Assembly: GCF_024611995.1 (NCBI RefSeq)
Contig: NZ_CP102509.1
Coordinates: 7,316,001-7,380,000, forward strand
Length of the DNA: 64,000 nucleotides
From: Streptomyces sp. NBC_00162
Lineage (GTDB): Bacteria; Actinomycetota; Actinomycetes; Streptomycetales; Streptomycetaceae
Direction of reading: 5' to 3'
Position 1 is the first letter of the stretch, and each line of letters opens with the position of its first letter. The notes beneath the pieces were generated by a model, which searched no databases, had not been told where the DNA came from, and worked only from the letters and a program-made list of their open reading frames with translations. This document shows, piece by piece, positions 37,004-44,768 of the stretch. Both the position numbers and the translations under genes were made by a program.

Positions 37004-37644
37004 TGGGACTGCATGACGACGGACCGGTGGATCCCGGTCCCGGGGACGACACCGAACTGGCCGCGCTCGCGCTGAAGATCCTCGTGGCGGGCGGCTTCGG
37101 GGTCGGCAAGACCACGCTGGTGGGCGCGGTGAGCGAGATCCGCCCGCTGCGGACGGAGGAGCTGCTGAGCGAGGCGGGCGAACTCGTCGACGACACGGGC
37201 GGGGTGGACCAGAAGACGACCACGACCGTGGCCATGGACTTCGGGCGGATCACCATCCGGTCCGGGCTGTCCCTGTACCTGTTCGGCACACCGGGCCAGG
37301 ACCGGTTCTGGTTCATGTGGGACGAGCTGTCGCAAGGGGCGCTGGGCGCGGTGGTGCTCGCCGACACGCGGCGGCTGGAGGACTGCTTCCCGGCGGTGGA
37401 CTACTTCGAGCACCGGCGCATTCCGTTCGTGGTGGCCGTCAACTGCTTCACCGACGCACGGCGTTACGGGGCCCACGACGTGTCGAGGGCGCTGGACCTG
37501 GACCAGGGGACGCCGGTGGTGCTGTGCGACGCGCGGGACAAGGACTCGGGGAAGGAAGTGCTGATCAGGCTGGTCGAGTACGCCGGGCGGGTGCACACCG
37601 CCCGGCTGCTGGACTCGGTGGAGCCGCAGGCCGATTCGGTGTGA
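37003..37644 (+). CDS. cvnD: Conservon protein CvnD: Ras-like GTPase
   Basis: 213 residues from ATG 37003 (GTG 37000 also possible). Walker A/G1 GGFGVGKTTL at 30-39 with Lys36, G3 FGTPGQDRFWFMW (DxxG replaced by TPGQ, as is usual in the family) and a G4-like AVNCF (NKxD degenerate). Switch-region Thr-rich stretch QKTTTTVAMDFGRI. It is the GTPase of the conservon complex and cycles under the influence of CvnB. Last gene of the cvn operon. Confidence 0.95.
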   Translation: MGLHDDGPVDPGPGDDTELAALALKILVAGGFGVGKTTLVGAVSEIRPLRTEELLSEAGELVDDTGGVDQKTTTTVAMDFGRITIRSGLSLYLFGTPGQDRFWFMWDELSQGALGAVVLADTRRLEDCFPAVDYFEHRRIPFVVAVNCFTDARRYGAHDVSRALDLDQGTPVVLCDARDKDSGKEVLIRLVEYAGRVHTARLLDSVEPQADSV

Positions 37645-37679
37645 ACCGGCCGGCGAGGAACCTCGGACCGCAGGGTCGG

Positions 37680-38117
37680 TCAGTCCGCGATTCCGGCGAT
37701 GGCGATCACCTTGTCGATCGGTACCCGGACGAGGAGTTCGCTCGGGACGGCGTTGCGACGGCCGAAGGCCTCCGCCTGCTCCTCGCCCATGTAGCGGGCA
37801 CCGATCCTGGTCGCCCAGTGAAGGATCTCGTCCGGGTCGTCGGCGTGCTCGCTGATCTCTGCGCGGCCCTGGAGCACGACGTAGGAGAACGGCGGCCGGT
37901 CGTCGTCCACGCACAGCGCGACCCGGCCGTCACGCGCCAGGTTCCGTGCCTTCACCGTGTCCTTGCCGGTGTTGAACACGAAGGAGTCGCCGTCGAGTAC
38001 GAACCAGATGGGAGCGATGTGGGGGCTGCCGTCCTCGCGGACGGTGGAGAGCTTTCCGGTGCGGGTGGAGTGCGAGACGAACGCCCGCCATTCCTGTTGC
38101 GTCATCTTCTTCGCCAT
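37680..38117 (-). CDS. Pyridoxamine 5'-phosphate oxidase family (PPOX class F420-dependent) protein
   Basis: 145 residues from ATG 38117, with AAGGAGG eight bases upstream; the frame is open further upstream. The split barrel has STVREDGSPHIAPIWFVLDGDSFVFNTGKDTVKARNLARDGRVALCVDDDRPPFSYVVLQGRAEI and YMGEEQAEAFGRR. These fit the F420- or FMN-binding PPOX class that reduces or oxidises small molecules. It lies convergent to cvnD and divergent from a roadblock gene, so it interrupts the two signalling units. Confidence 0.87.
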   Translation of the reverse strand: MAKKMTQQEWRAFVSHSTRTGKLSTVREDGSPHIAPIWFVLDGDSFVFNTGKDTVKARNLARDGRVALCVDDDRPPFSYVVLQGRAEISEHADDPDEILHWATRIGARYMGEEQAEAFGRRNAVPSELLVRVPIDKVIAIAGIAD

Positions 38118-38224
38118 GGGGACATCCTCCTTGCCGGAAAGGCACTGGTGGGGAAGGCTTGCGGGACGACTACGCGGGGGTGCGGCGCGGCCATGTGGGC
38201 GGCGTCGACGGGGAGGGGTTCGGA

Positions 38225-38623
38225 ATGGCACTGGACAAGCAGCTCGACTGGCTGCTGGACGACCTGACGCGCAGGGTCCAACAGGTGCGGCATGCGGTGG
38301 TGCTGTCCAACGACGGCCTGGTGACGGGCGCGAGCGCCGGGCTGGCGCGGGAGGACGCGGAGCACCTGGCGGCGGTCGCGGCCGGGCTGCAGAGTCTGGC
38401 GAAGGGGTCGGGGCGGCACTTCAGGGCCGGGGAGGTCCGGCAGACGATGGTCGAGTACGACGAGGGGGTCCTCTTCGTCATGGCCGCGGGCGCGGGCAGC
38501 TGCCTGTGCGTGCTGAGCGCCTCCGAGGCGGACATCGGGCAGGTCGCGTACGAGATGACGCTGCTGGTCAACCGGGTGGGTGAGCACTTGGGCGTCGCGG
38601 AGCGGCGCGTCACCGGCGGCTGA
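38225..38623 (+). CDS. Second roadblock/LC7 domain protein (CvnB-like)
   Basis: 132 residues from ATG 38225 with GGGAGG upstream. It is closely similar to CvnB at 36159: LDWLLDDLTRRVQQVRHAVVLSNDGLVTGASAGLAREDAEHLAAVAAGLQSLAKGSGRHFRAGEVRQTMVEYDEGVLFVMAAG. It has no cvnA, cvnC or cvnD partner of its own here, so it is an orphan paralogue that may compete with or replace CvnB on the nearby GTPase. Confidence 0.9.
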   Translation: MALDKQLDWLLDDLTRRVQQVRHAVVLSNDGLVTGASAGLAREDAEHLAAVAAGLQSLAKGSGRHFRAGEVRQTMVEYDEGVLFVMAAGAGSCLCVLSASEADIGQVAYEMTLLVNRVGEHLGVAERRVTGG

Positions 38624-38706
38624 GTTATCCACAGGCCTCGCGGGGTATCGTTGCGTTGAGTTACGTTCTTCACACAGAGTAATCGTCGCTCGTGGGGGAG
38701 ACCGTG

Positions 38707-39615
38707 ATGATGATGACGCAGATGGGGACCGCGCTGCGCGAGGCCGTGCCCGCCGATGTCGAGGTGCGTGCGGATACCGAGGTGCGTGCGGATGTCGAGG
38801 TGCGTGCGGATGTCGAGGTATGTGGGGATGTGCGGGCCGAGGCGCTGGTGGGCAGTGTGCAGGCCGCCGGGGAACTGGGGCTGACCCGGGGGGAGTTCGC
38901 CCGGGCCGTCCAGCTGGGGATCGTGCGCGCCGGGCCGTCGGCATCCGGCGGGGCCGCCCGCTACACGCGGGCCGAGCTGGACCGGGTCAGGTCCGCCGAG
39001 GGCCGCCCGGGCGAGGACGGGCCGGACGCGCTGCGCGAACGGGTGGTGACCGTGGCCGGAGCGGAGGCGGCGGCCGCGGTGCTGGGGGTCGGACCGAGCC
39101 GGTTCACCCGGCTCGCTCGTTGCGGGCACCTCACCCCGGTCGGCTACCGGATCAACCGGTACCGCGCGGTGGTGTGGCTCTACCTGGCCGCGGAGCTACG
39201 GGAGTTCGCGGCGCGGGAGCCGGTGCGGCTGCGCGGAGTCGCACCCCCGGCGGACCGGGAGCTGTTGGCGGCCAAGGAGGACCTGCGCCCGCGGAAGTGG
39301 CGCGGACGGCACGTCGGGCTGCTGCTGAGACGGACCGCCGATCCCTGGGAGCGTGCCGCGGTACTGGCGTCCGTACTCCCGGAGGCAGAACTGCGGCAGG
39401 CCGTGCCCGACCAGGCGGAGCGGATCGTGCTGGCCGCCCTCGCTCCGCCCCCGCCGTACGGGCATCCGCAGGTGCCGGCGGCCGCGGCCGTGGCGCTGAG
39501 GCTGCTGAAGGCCGAGCCGCCGGAGGAGATCCACTGGTACCGCACCAGCCTGGACTTCGCCCTGACCGGGGCGCGCGGTCAGTCGAAGTCGACGGGGGAG
39601 AGGGGGCCGACGTAG
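38707..39615 (+). CDS. DUF6397-like hypothetical protein with HTH features
   Basis: 302 residues from ATG 38707 (GGGGGAG upstream; GTG 38692 or ATG codons at 38710 and 38713 are alternatives). An 18-bp tandem repeat makes a DVEVRA-type stretch near the N-terminus. Helix-turn-helix-like segments follow: AAGELGLTRGEFARAVQLGIVR, and GAEAAAAVLGVGPSRFTRLARCGHLTPVGYRINRYRAVVWLYLA. This resembles the Streptomyces-specific DUF6397 family of putative DNA-binding proteins. Its last 37 bases overlap the convergent YchJ gene. Confidence 0.65.
   Translation: MMMTQMGTALREAVPADVEVRADTEVRADVEVRADVEVCGDVRAEALVGSVQAAGELGLTRGEFARAVQLGIVRAGPSASGGAARYTRAELDRVRSAEGRPGEDGPDALRERVVTVAGAEAAAAVLGVGPSRFTRLARCGHLTPVGYRINRYRAVVWLYLAAELREFAAREPVRLRGVAPPADRELLAAKEDLRPRKWRGRHVGLLLRRTADPWERAAVLASVLPEAELRQAVPDQAERIVLAALAPPPPYGHPQVPAAAAVALRLLKAEPPEEIHWYRTSLDFALTGARGQSKSTGERGPT
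38755..38826 (+). repeat. Four 18-bp tandem units at the 5' end of the DUF6397-like gene
   Basis: Units GATGTCGAGGTGCGTGCG repeat at 38755, 38773, 38791 and 38809 with few changes, encoding (D)(V/T)EVRA blocks. The reading frame is kept by the 18-base period. Confidence 0.9.
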
Positions 39616-39980
39616 ACCCAGGCCCCGCCCTCGCGGGAGAAGGCGCTGTGCTCGTGCAGCGAGCCCGTGTGCCCTCCCTCGCGGTAGTGCGCCCGGAACT
39701 CCACCGAACCCTCCGTCTCGAACATCCCGCCGCGCTCGGTGGCGAGGATCTCCAGCCGCTCCCAGCGCTGCCCTGGGTCCAGGTCGAGCCGGGCCGGACG
39801 GGTCGAGGGATGCCAGGAGCGCAGCAGGTAGGCCGTGTCGCCGACGGCGAAGGCGCTGAACCGGGAGCGCATCAGGCGTTCGGCGGTGGGTGCCTGCTGG
39901 GCACCGGAGTGGAAGCGGCCGCAGCACTCCGGGTAGGCGGCGGGCAGCCCGCAGGGACAGGGGAGGGCCGGGGTGGGCAT
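39579..39980 (-). CDS. YchJ family protein (UPF0225)
   Basis: 133 residues from ATG 39980. The SEC-C zinc motif CPCGLPAAYPECCGRFHSG at the N-terminus is followed by an NTF2-like fold (AERLMRSRFSAFAVGDTAYLLRSWHPSTRP and VEFRAHYREGG). The family is widespread and its role unknown. The end overlaps the convergent DUF6397-like gene by 37 bases. It is 50 bp downstream of the thioesterase gene on the same strand. Confidence 0.9.
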   Translation of the reverse strand: MPTPALPCPCGLPAAYPECCGRFHSGAQQAPTAERLMRSRFSAFAVGDTAYLLRSWHPSTRPARLDLDPGQRWERLEILATERGGMFETEGSVEFRAHYREGGHTGSLHEHSAFSREGGAWVYVGPLSPVDFD

Positions 39981-40030
39981 GGGTGTGCTCGGTTCCTCGT
40001 GGTGGGCGGGGACGACGGGAGTCGCCCGGA

Positions 40031-40939
40031 CTACTGGGCCGGCTTGGTCGGTTCGGCAGGCCGGGGAGGCTTGGCGGGATACGGGCGGAAGAGGCCTTCC
40101 TGGACCACGGAGACCAGCATCCTGCCCTCCAGGTCGTAGATGCGGCCCCGGGCCAGGCCCCGGCCGCCGTGCGCGATGGGGGACTCCTGGTCGTACAGGA
40201 ACCACTCGTCCGCCCGGAACGGCCGGTGGAACCACATGGCGTGATCCAGGCTCGCCATGTCGAACCCGCGCATCCCCCACAGGGGTTCCACCGGGATGCG
40301 CACGGCATCGAGGAGGGTCATGTCACTGGCGTAGGTGAGGGCGCAGGTGTGCACGAGCGGGTCGTCGCCCAGCGGGCCGACCGCCCGCATCCACACCGCG
40401 CTGCGGGGATCGGCGTCCTTGAGCTCCTCGGGAGTCCAGCGGAGCCGGTTCACGTACCGGATGTCGAAGGGCTGGCGGCGGGCCATCCGCTCCAGCGCCT
40501 CCGGCAGCGCCCCGAGGTGCTCGCGGATCTCGTCCGCGACCTTGGGGAGCGTGTCGGGATGAGGGACGTGGTGAGGAGGCAGCTGGTGCTCGATGCTGCC
40601 CTCCTCCGGATGGTGGAAGGAGGCGGTGAGATTGAAGATCGTCTTGCCCTGCTGGACCGCGGTGACCCGGCGCGTGGTGAAGGACCGCCCGTCGCGCACC
40701 CGCTCCACCTGGTACACGATCGGCACCCCGGGGATGCCGGGGCGCAGGAAGTACGAGTGCAGAGAGTGGACCGGGCGGTCGCTGTCCACGGTACGGCCGG
40801 CGGCCACCAGCGCCTGGCCGGCGACCTGGCCGCCGAAGACGCGCTGGAGGGACTCCTGGGGGCTGGCGCCGCGGAAGATGTTGACCTCGATCTGCTCCAG
40901 ATCGAGCAGGTCGACGAGTCTCTCGGCGGGGTTCGTCAT
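40031..40939 (-). CDS. tesB: Acyl-CoA thioesterase II (TesB family)
   Basis: 302 residues from ATG 40939. Double-hotdog fold: NIFRGASPQESLQRVFGGQVAGQALVAAGRTV and HSLHSYFLRPGIPGVPIVYQVERVRDGRSFTTRRVTAVQ in the first half; TYASDMTLLDAV (catalytic Asp), SLDHAMWFHRPFRADEWFLYDQESPIAHGGRGLARGRIYDLEGRMLVSVVQEGLFR (catalytic Gln) in the second. It hydrolyses acyl-CoAs to fatty acid plus CoA in the cytoplasm. It lies 88 bp after a helicase gene on the same strand. Confidence 0.93.
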   Translation of the reverse strand: MTNPAERLVDLLDLEQIEVNIFRGASPQESLQRVFGGQVAGQALVAAGRTVDSDRPVHSLHSYFLRPGIPGVPIVYQVERVRDGRSFTTRRVTAVQQGKTIFNLTASFHHPEEGSIEHQLPPHHVPHPDTLPKVADEIREHLGALPEALERMARRQPFDIRYVNRLRWTPEELKDADPRSAVWMRAVGPLGDDPLVHTCALTYASDMTLLDAVRIPVEPLWGMRGFDMASLDHAMWFHRPFRADEWFLYDQESPIAHGGRGLARGRIYDLEGRMLVSVVQEGLFRPYPAKPPRPAEPTKPAQ

Positions 40940-41027
40940 CAGAGGTTCTCCACTGTCAGGTCCGGGCGGAGCGGGCGGGAAGCGGGAGCCGGCGGGGCCG
41001 GTGGATTGCCGGGGGCGGGCGGCGTGC

Positions 41028-43559
41028 TCAGAGCGCCCCGAGCTCGCCGACCGAGGTGACCCGGAGGACGGCCCGGCCCTCCTCGTCGGAGGCCGCGAGG
41101 TCGACCTCGGCGCTGATGCCCCAGCCATGGTCGCCGTTCGGGTCGGCGAAGGTCTGGCGGACGCGCCACAAGCCGTGCGCCGCGTCCTCCTCGATCTGGA
41201 GCAGCTTCGGGCCGCGTGCGTCGGGGCCGGTGCCCAGGTCGTCGTACTCGTCCCAGTAACCGTCCATGGCCTCGCCCCAGGCGTCCGCGTCCCAGCCCGA
41301 TTCGGCGTCCAGTTCGCCCAGTACGTTGACGTGGTCGAGGGCGGCCAGCTCCACCCGGCGGAACATCGCGTTGCGGACCAGGACGCGGAAGGCGCGCGCG
41401 TTCGCGGTGACCGGCTTGACCTGGTCGGCCTTCTCCTGGGCCTGCTCCGCCGTCTCCACCTCGGGGTTCGCCAGCTGCTCCCATTCGTCCAGGAGGCTGG
41501 AGTCCACCTGGCGGACGAGTTCGCCCAGCCAGGCGATCAGGTCCTCGAGATCCTCGGACTTGAGGTCGTCGGGGATGGTGTGGTCCAGCGCCTTGAACGC
41601 GCCGGCCAGGTAGCGCAGCACGATGCCCTCGGTACGGGCCAGCTCGTAGTAGGAGGTGAACTCGGTGAAGGTCATCGCGCGTTCGTACATGTCGCGGATG
41701 ATCGACTTGGGGGAGACCGGGTGGTCGCGCACCCACGGGTGGCTCTTGGCGTACACGTCATAGGCGTGGAAGAGCAGTTCTTCGAGCGGCTTGGGATAGG
41801 TGACGTCCTGGAGACGCTCCATCCGCTCCTCGTACTCGACCCCGTCGGCCTTCATCTGGCCGACCGCGATGCCGCGCTCCTTGTTCTGCTGCGCGGCCAG
41901 GATCTGGCGCGGGTCGTCCAGCGTGGACTCCACGACGGACACCATGTCCAGCGCGTAGGACGGGGACTCCGGGTCCAGCAGGTCGAAGGACGCGAGCGCG
42001 AAGGTGGACAGCGGCTGGTTGAGCGCGAAGTCCTGCTGCAGGTCGACGGTGAGCCGGATGGTGCGGCCCTCCGCGTCCGGGGTGTCGAGTTTCTCGACGA
42101 CACCGCCGTCGAGCAGCGAGCGGTAGATCGCGATGGCCCGGCGGATGTGCCGCAGCTGGGCCTTGCGCGGTTCGTGGTTGTCCTCGAGGAGGTGGCGCAT
42201 CGCCTTGAAGGCATCGCCCGGACGGGCGATGACCGACAGCAGCATGATGTTGGTGACCTTGAAGCGCGAGGTCAGCGCCTCCGGGTCGGCGGCGATGAGC
42301 TTCTCGAAGGTGGTGTCCGACCAGGCGACGAAGCCCTCGGGAGCCTTCTTGCGCACCACCTTGCGGCGCTTCTTCGGGTCGTCGCCCGCCTTGGCGAGGG
42401 CCTTCTCGTTCTCGATCACGTGCTCGGGAGCCTGGGCGACCACATACCCCGCCGTGTCGAAGCCGGCCCGGCCGGCGCGGCCGGCGATCTGGTGGAACTC
42501 GCGGGCGCGCAGCGTGCGGACCCGGTTGCCGTCGTACTTGGTGAGCGCGGTGAACAGCACCGTGCGGATCGGGACGTTGACACCGACGCCGAGGGTGTCG
42601 GTTCCGCAGATCACCTTCAGCAGACCGGCCTGCGCGAGCTTCTCGACCAGGCGACGGTACTTGGGCAGCATGCCCGCGTGGTGCACGCCGATGCCGTGCC
42701 GGACGTAGCGGGAGAGGTTCTGTCCGAACTTGGTGGTGAAGCGGAAGTTGCCGATGAGGTCGGCGATCTTGTCCTTCTCCTCGCGGGTGCACATGTTGAT
42801 GCTCATGAGCGACTGCGCCCGCTCGACCGCCTGGGCCTGGGTGAAGTGCACGATGTAGACGGGCGCCTGCCGGGTCTCCAGCAGCTCCGTGATCGTGTCG
42901 GTGATCGGCGTGGTCACGTACTCGTACGACAGCGGGACGGGCCGCGTCGCGGAGCGGACCACCGAGGTGGGCCGGCCGGTGCGCCGGGTCAGGTCCTCCT
43001 CGAACCGCTTCATGTCGCCGAGGGTCGCCGACATCAGGATGAACTGGGCCTGCGGCAGCTCCAGCAGCGGGATCTGCCAGGCCCAGCCGCGGTCCGGCTC
43101 GGCATAGAAGTGGAACTCGTCCATGACGACCTGGCCGATGTCGGCGTGCTTGCCGTCGCGCAGGGCGATCGAGGCCAGCACCTCGGCGGTGCAGCAGATC
43201 ACCGGCGCGTCCGCGTTCACCGAGGCGTCGCCGGTCAGCATGCCGACGTTCTCGGTGCCGAAGAGCTTGCACAGGTCGAAGAACTTCTCCGACACCAGGG
43301 CCTTGATCGGGGCGGTGTAGAAGGTGACCTTGTCCTGGGCCAGCGCGGTGAAGTGCGCGCCCGCCGCGACCAGGCTCTTGCCCGAGCCGGTCGGGGTGGA
43401 AAGGATCACGTTCGCCCCGGAGACGACCTCGATCAGCGCCTCCTCCTGAGCCGGGTACAGGGTGATGCCCTGGTCCTCCGCCCACGAGGAGAAAGCCTCG
43501 AAGAGGGCATCGGGGTCGGCGTTCGGCGGGAGCTGATCAATGAGGGTCACACCCCCCAT
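41028..43559 (-). CDS. DEAD/DEAH-box helicase of the SKI2-like family (DUF3516)
   Basis: 843 residues from ATG 43559 (GTG 43550 would also do). Motif I STPTGSGKS, motif II DEFH (VMDEFHFY), motif III SATLGDMKRF and motif VI QIAGRAGRAGFD mark a superfamily 2 Ski2-like helicase, with the actinomycete-specific C-terminal DUF3516 region (from about residue 400). The closest known kin, mycobacterial HelY and archaeal Hel308-type proteins, unwind RNA or DNA. Its precise substrate is unknown. It is divergent from the hydrolase gene at 43708. Confidence 0.9.
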   Translation of the reverse strand: MGGVTLIDQLPPNADPDALFEAFSSWAEDQGITLYPAQEEALIEVVSGANVILSTPTGSGKSLVAAGAHFTALAQDKVTFYTAPIKALVSEKFFDLCKLFGTENVGMLTGDASVNADAPVICCTAEVLASIALRDGKHADIGQVVMDEFHFYAEPDRGWAWQIPLLELPQAQFILMSATLGDMKRFEEDLTRRTGRPTSVVRSATRPVPLSYEYVTTPITDTITELLETRQAPVYIVHFTQAQAVERAQSLMSINMCTREEKDKIADLIGNFRFTTKFGQNLSRYVRHGIGVHHAGMLPKYRRLVEKLAQAGLLKVICGTDTLGVGVNVPIRTVLFTALTKYDGNRVRTLRAREFHQIAGRAGRAGFDTAGYVVAQAPEHVIENEKALAKAGDDPKKRRKVVRKKAPEGFVAWSDTTFEKLIAADPEALTSRFKVTNIMLLSVIARPGDAFKAMRHLLEDNHEPRKAQLRHIRRAIAIYRSLLDGGVVEKLDTPDAEGRTIRLTVDLQQDFALNQPLSTFALASFDLLDPESPSYALDMVSVVESTLDDPRQILAAQQNKERGIAVGQMKADGVEYEERMERLQDVTYPKPLEELLFHAYDVYAKSHPWVRDHPVSPKSIIRDMYERAMTFTEFTSYYELARTEGIVLRYLAGAFKALDHTIPDDLKSEDLEDLIAWLGELVRQVDSSLLDEWEQLANPEVETAEQAQEKADQVKPVTANARAFRVLVRNAMFRRVELAALDHVNVLGELDAESGWDADAWGEAMDGYWDEYDDLGTGPDARGPKLLQIEEDAAHGLWRVRQTFADPNGDHGWGISAEVDLAASDEEGRAVLRVTSVGELGAL

Positions 43560-43707
43560 CTTGCCTGGCTTCCTCCCGGATGAGGGAACCGGCGGACGGG
43601 ACGAAGATCACCGACGGTACGCTGTGCCGTCGAAACGGCCCGAACGAAACAGTCGGCAGGGCCCGAGCACGACACCACACACCACACCACCGGGGCGGGG
43701 AACGACC

Positions 43708-44499
43708 ATGATGGGTCCGGCGCATTCACTCTCGGGGGCAGCGGCCTGGCTGGGGGTGGGCGCGGCGACCGCGGCGGCCGGGCACCCCATGCCGTGGCCG
43801 GTGCTCGTCGTCGGCGCGCTGATCTGCGCCGGGGCGGCCCTCGCCCCCGACCTCGACCACAAGTCGGCGACGATCTCGCGCGCCTTCGGGCCCCTCTCCC
43901 GGGGTCTGTGCGAGGTGGTCGACAAGATCTCCTACGCCGTCTACAAGGGGACCCGCTCGTCGAAGGACGCCCGCCGCACCGGGGGCCACCGCACCCTCAC
44001 CCACACCTGGCTCTGGGCCGTCCTGATCGGCGGCGGTGCCTCCGCACTCGCCGTGACCGCCGACCGCTGGGGCGTACTCGCGCTGCTCTTCGTCCATCTG
44101 GTGCTGGCGGTGGAAGGCCTGCTGTGGCGGGCCGCCCGGATGTCCAGCGACGTCCTGGTCTGGTTGCTCGGCGCCACCAGCGCGTGGATCCTTGCCGGAG
44201 TGCTCGACCAGCCCGGCAACGGCGCGGGCTGGCTGTTCACCGGACCGGGCCAGGAGTACCTCTGGCTCGGCCTGCCGATCGTGCTCGGGGCCCTCGTCCA
44301 CGACATCGGCGACGCCCTGACGGTCTCCGGCTGCCCGGTCCTGTGGCCCCTCCCGATCGCCGGCAAGCGCTGGTACCCGATCGGCCCGCCGAAGATGATG
44401 CGCTTCCGGGCCGGCAGCTGGGTGGAGCTCAAGGTCCTCATGCCGGTGTTCGTCCTGCTGGGCGGCTTTGGCGGTGCCTCGGCCCTCGGTTTCATCTAG
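43708..44499 (+). CDS. Metal-dependent hydrolase, YdjM-like membrane protein
   Basis: 263 residues from ATG 43708. MMGPAHSLSGAAAWLGVGAA and ALICAGAALAPDLDHKSATISR carry the His and Asp ligands (HS near residue 6, DLDH) of the YdjM/LexA-regulated inner-membrane hydrolase family. GHRTLTHTWLWAVLIGGG adds further His ligands within helices. Four to five TM segments. The TAG stop is supplied by the terminal inverted repeat of a MITE-like element, so the present C-terminus (ASALGFI) may have been changed by the insertion. Confidence 0.82.
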   Translation: MMGPAHSLSGAAAWLGVGAATAAAGHPMPWPVLVVGALICAGAALAPDLDHKSATISRAFGPLSRGLCEVVDKISYAVYKGTRSSKDARRTGGHRTLTHTWLWAVLIGGGASALAVTADRWGVLALLFVHLVLAVEGLLWRAARMSSDVLVWLLGATSAWILAGVLDQPGNGAGWLFTGPGQEYLWLGLPIVLGALVHDIGDALTVSGCPVLWPLPIAGKRWYPIGPPKMMRFRAGSWVELKVLMPVFVLLGGFGGASALGFI

Positions 44500-44694
44500 G
44501 CCCTGTCCGGGCGATCTTCGCGGGCCCGCGCGGCCTGGCACGGCACCTCGCCGCGTTGTCGCATCGCGCAAGTACGGCCAAGTACGAGCTGCGATGTCCC
44601 CCCAGCTACCGCTGGGAGGTGCCCCCACCGCCTTGCGATGCACCGCACCAGACCACGCGGGCTGACCCACGAAGATCGCCCGGACAGGACCTAG
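44496..44694. mobile_element. MITE-like element with 25-bp terminal inverted repeats
   Basis: 199 bp. Arms 44496-44520 and 44670-44694 are inverted copies with 24 of 25 identical positions. Each starts CTAG, then continues through CCTGTCCGGGCGATCTTCG (one C/T difference just after CTAG). There is no room for a transposase. Internal short hairpins include CCAGC TACC GCTGG. Such elements need a full-length partner transposon elsewhere in the genome to move. Confidence 0.82.
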
Positions 44695-44705
44695 GCCCGC
44701 GAGGA

Positions 44706-44733
44706 GCGGGCCGGACCACCGGGTCCGGCCCGC
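44706..44733. terminator. 12-bp perfect hairpin next to the MITE, terminator of the ABC exporter operon
   Basis: Arms GCGGGCCGGACC (44706-44717) and GGTCCGGCCCGC (44722-44733) with a 4-base loop (ACCG). It lies 35 bp beyond the stop of the minus-strand ABC exporter gene. Confidence 0.8.
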
Positions 44734-44768
44734 CCCCTCCCTCTCCCTTAGCCCCCCGCAGGCCCGGG

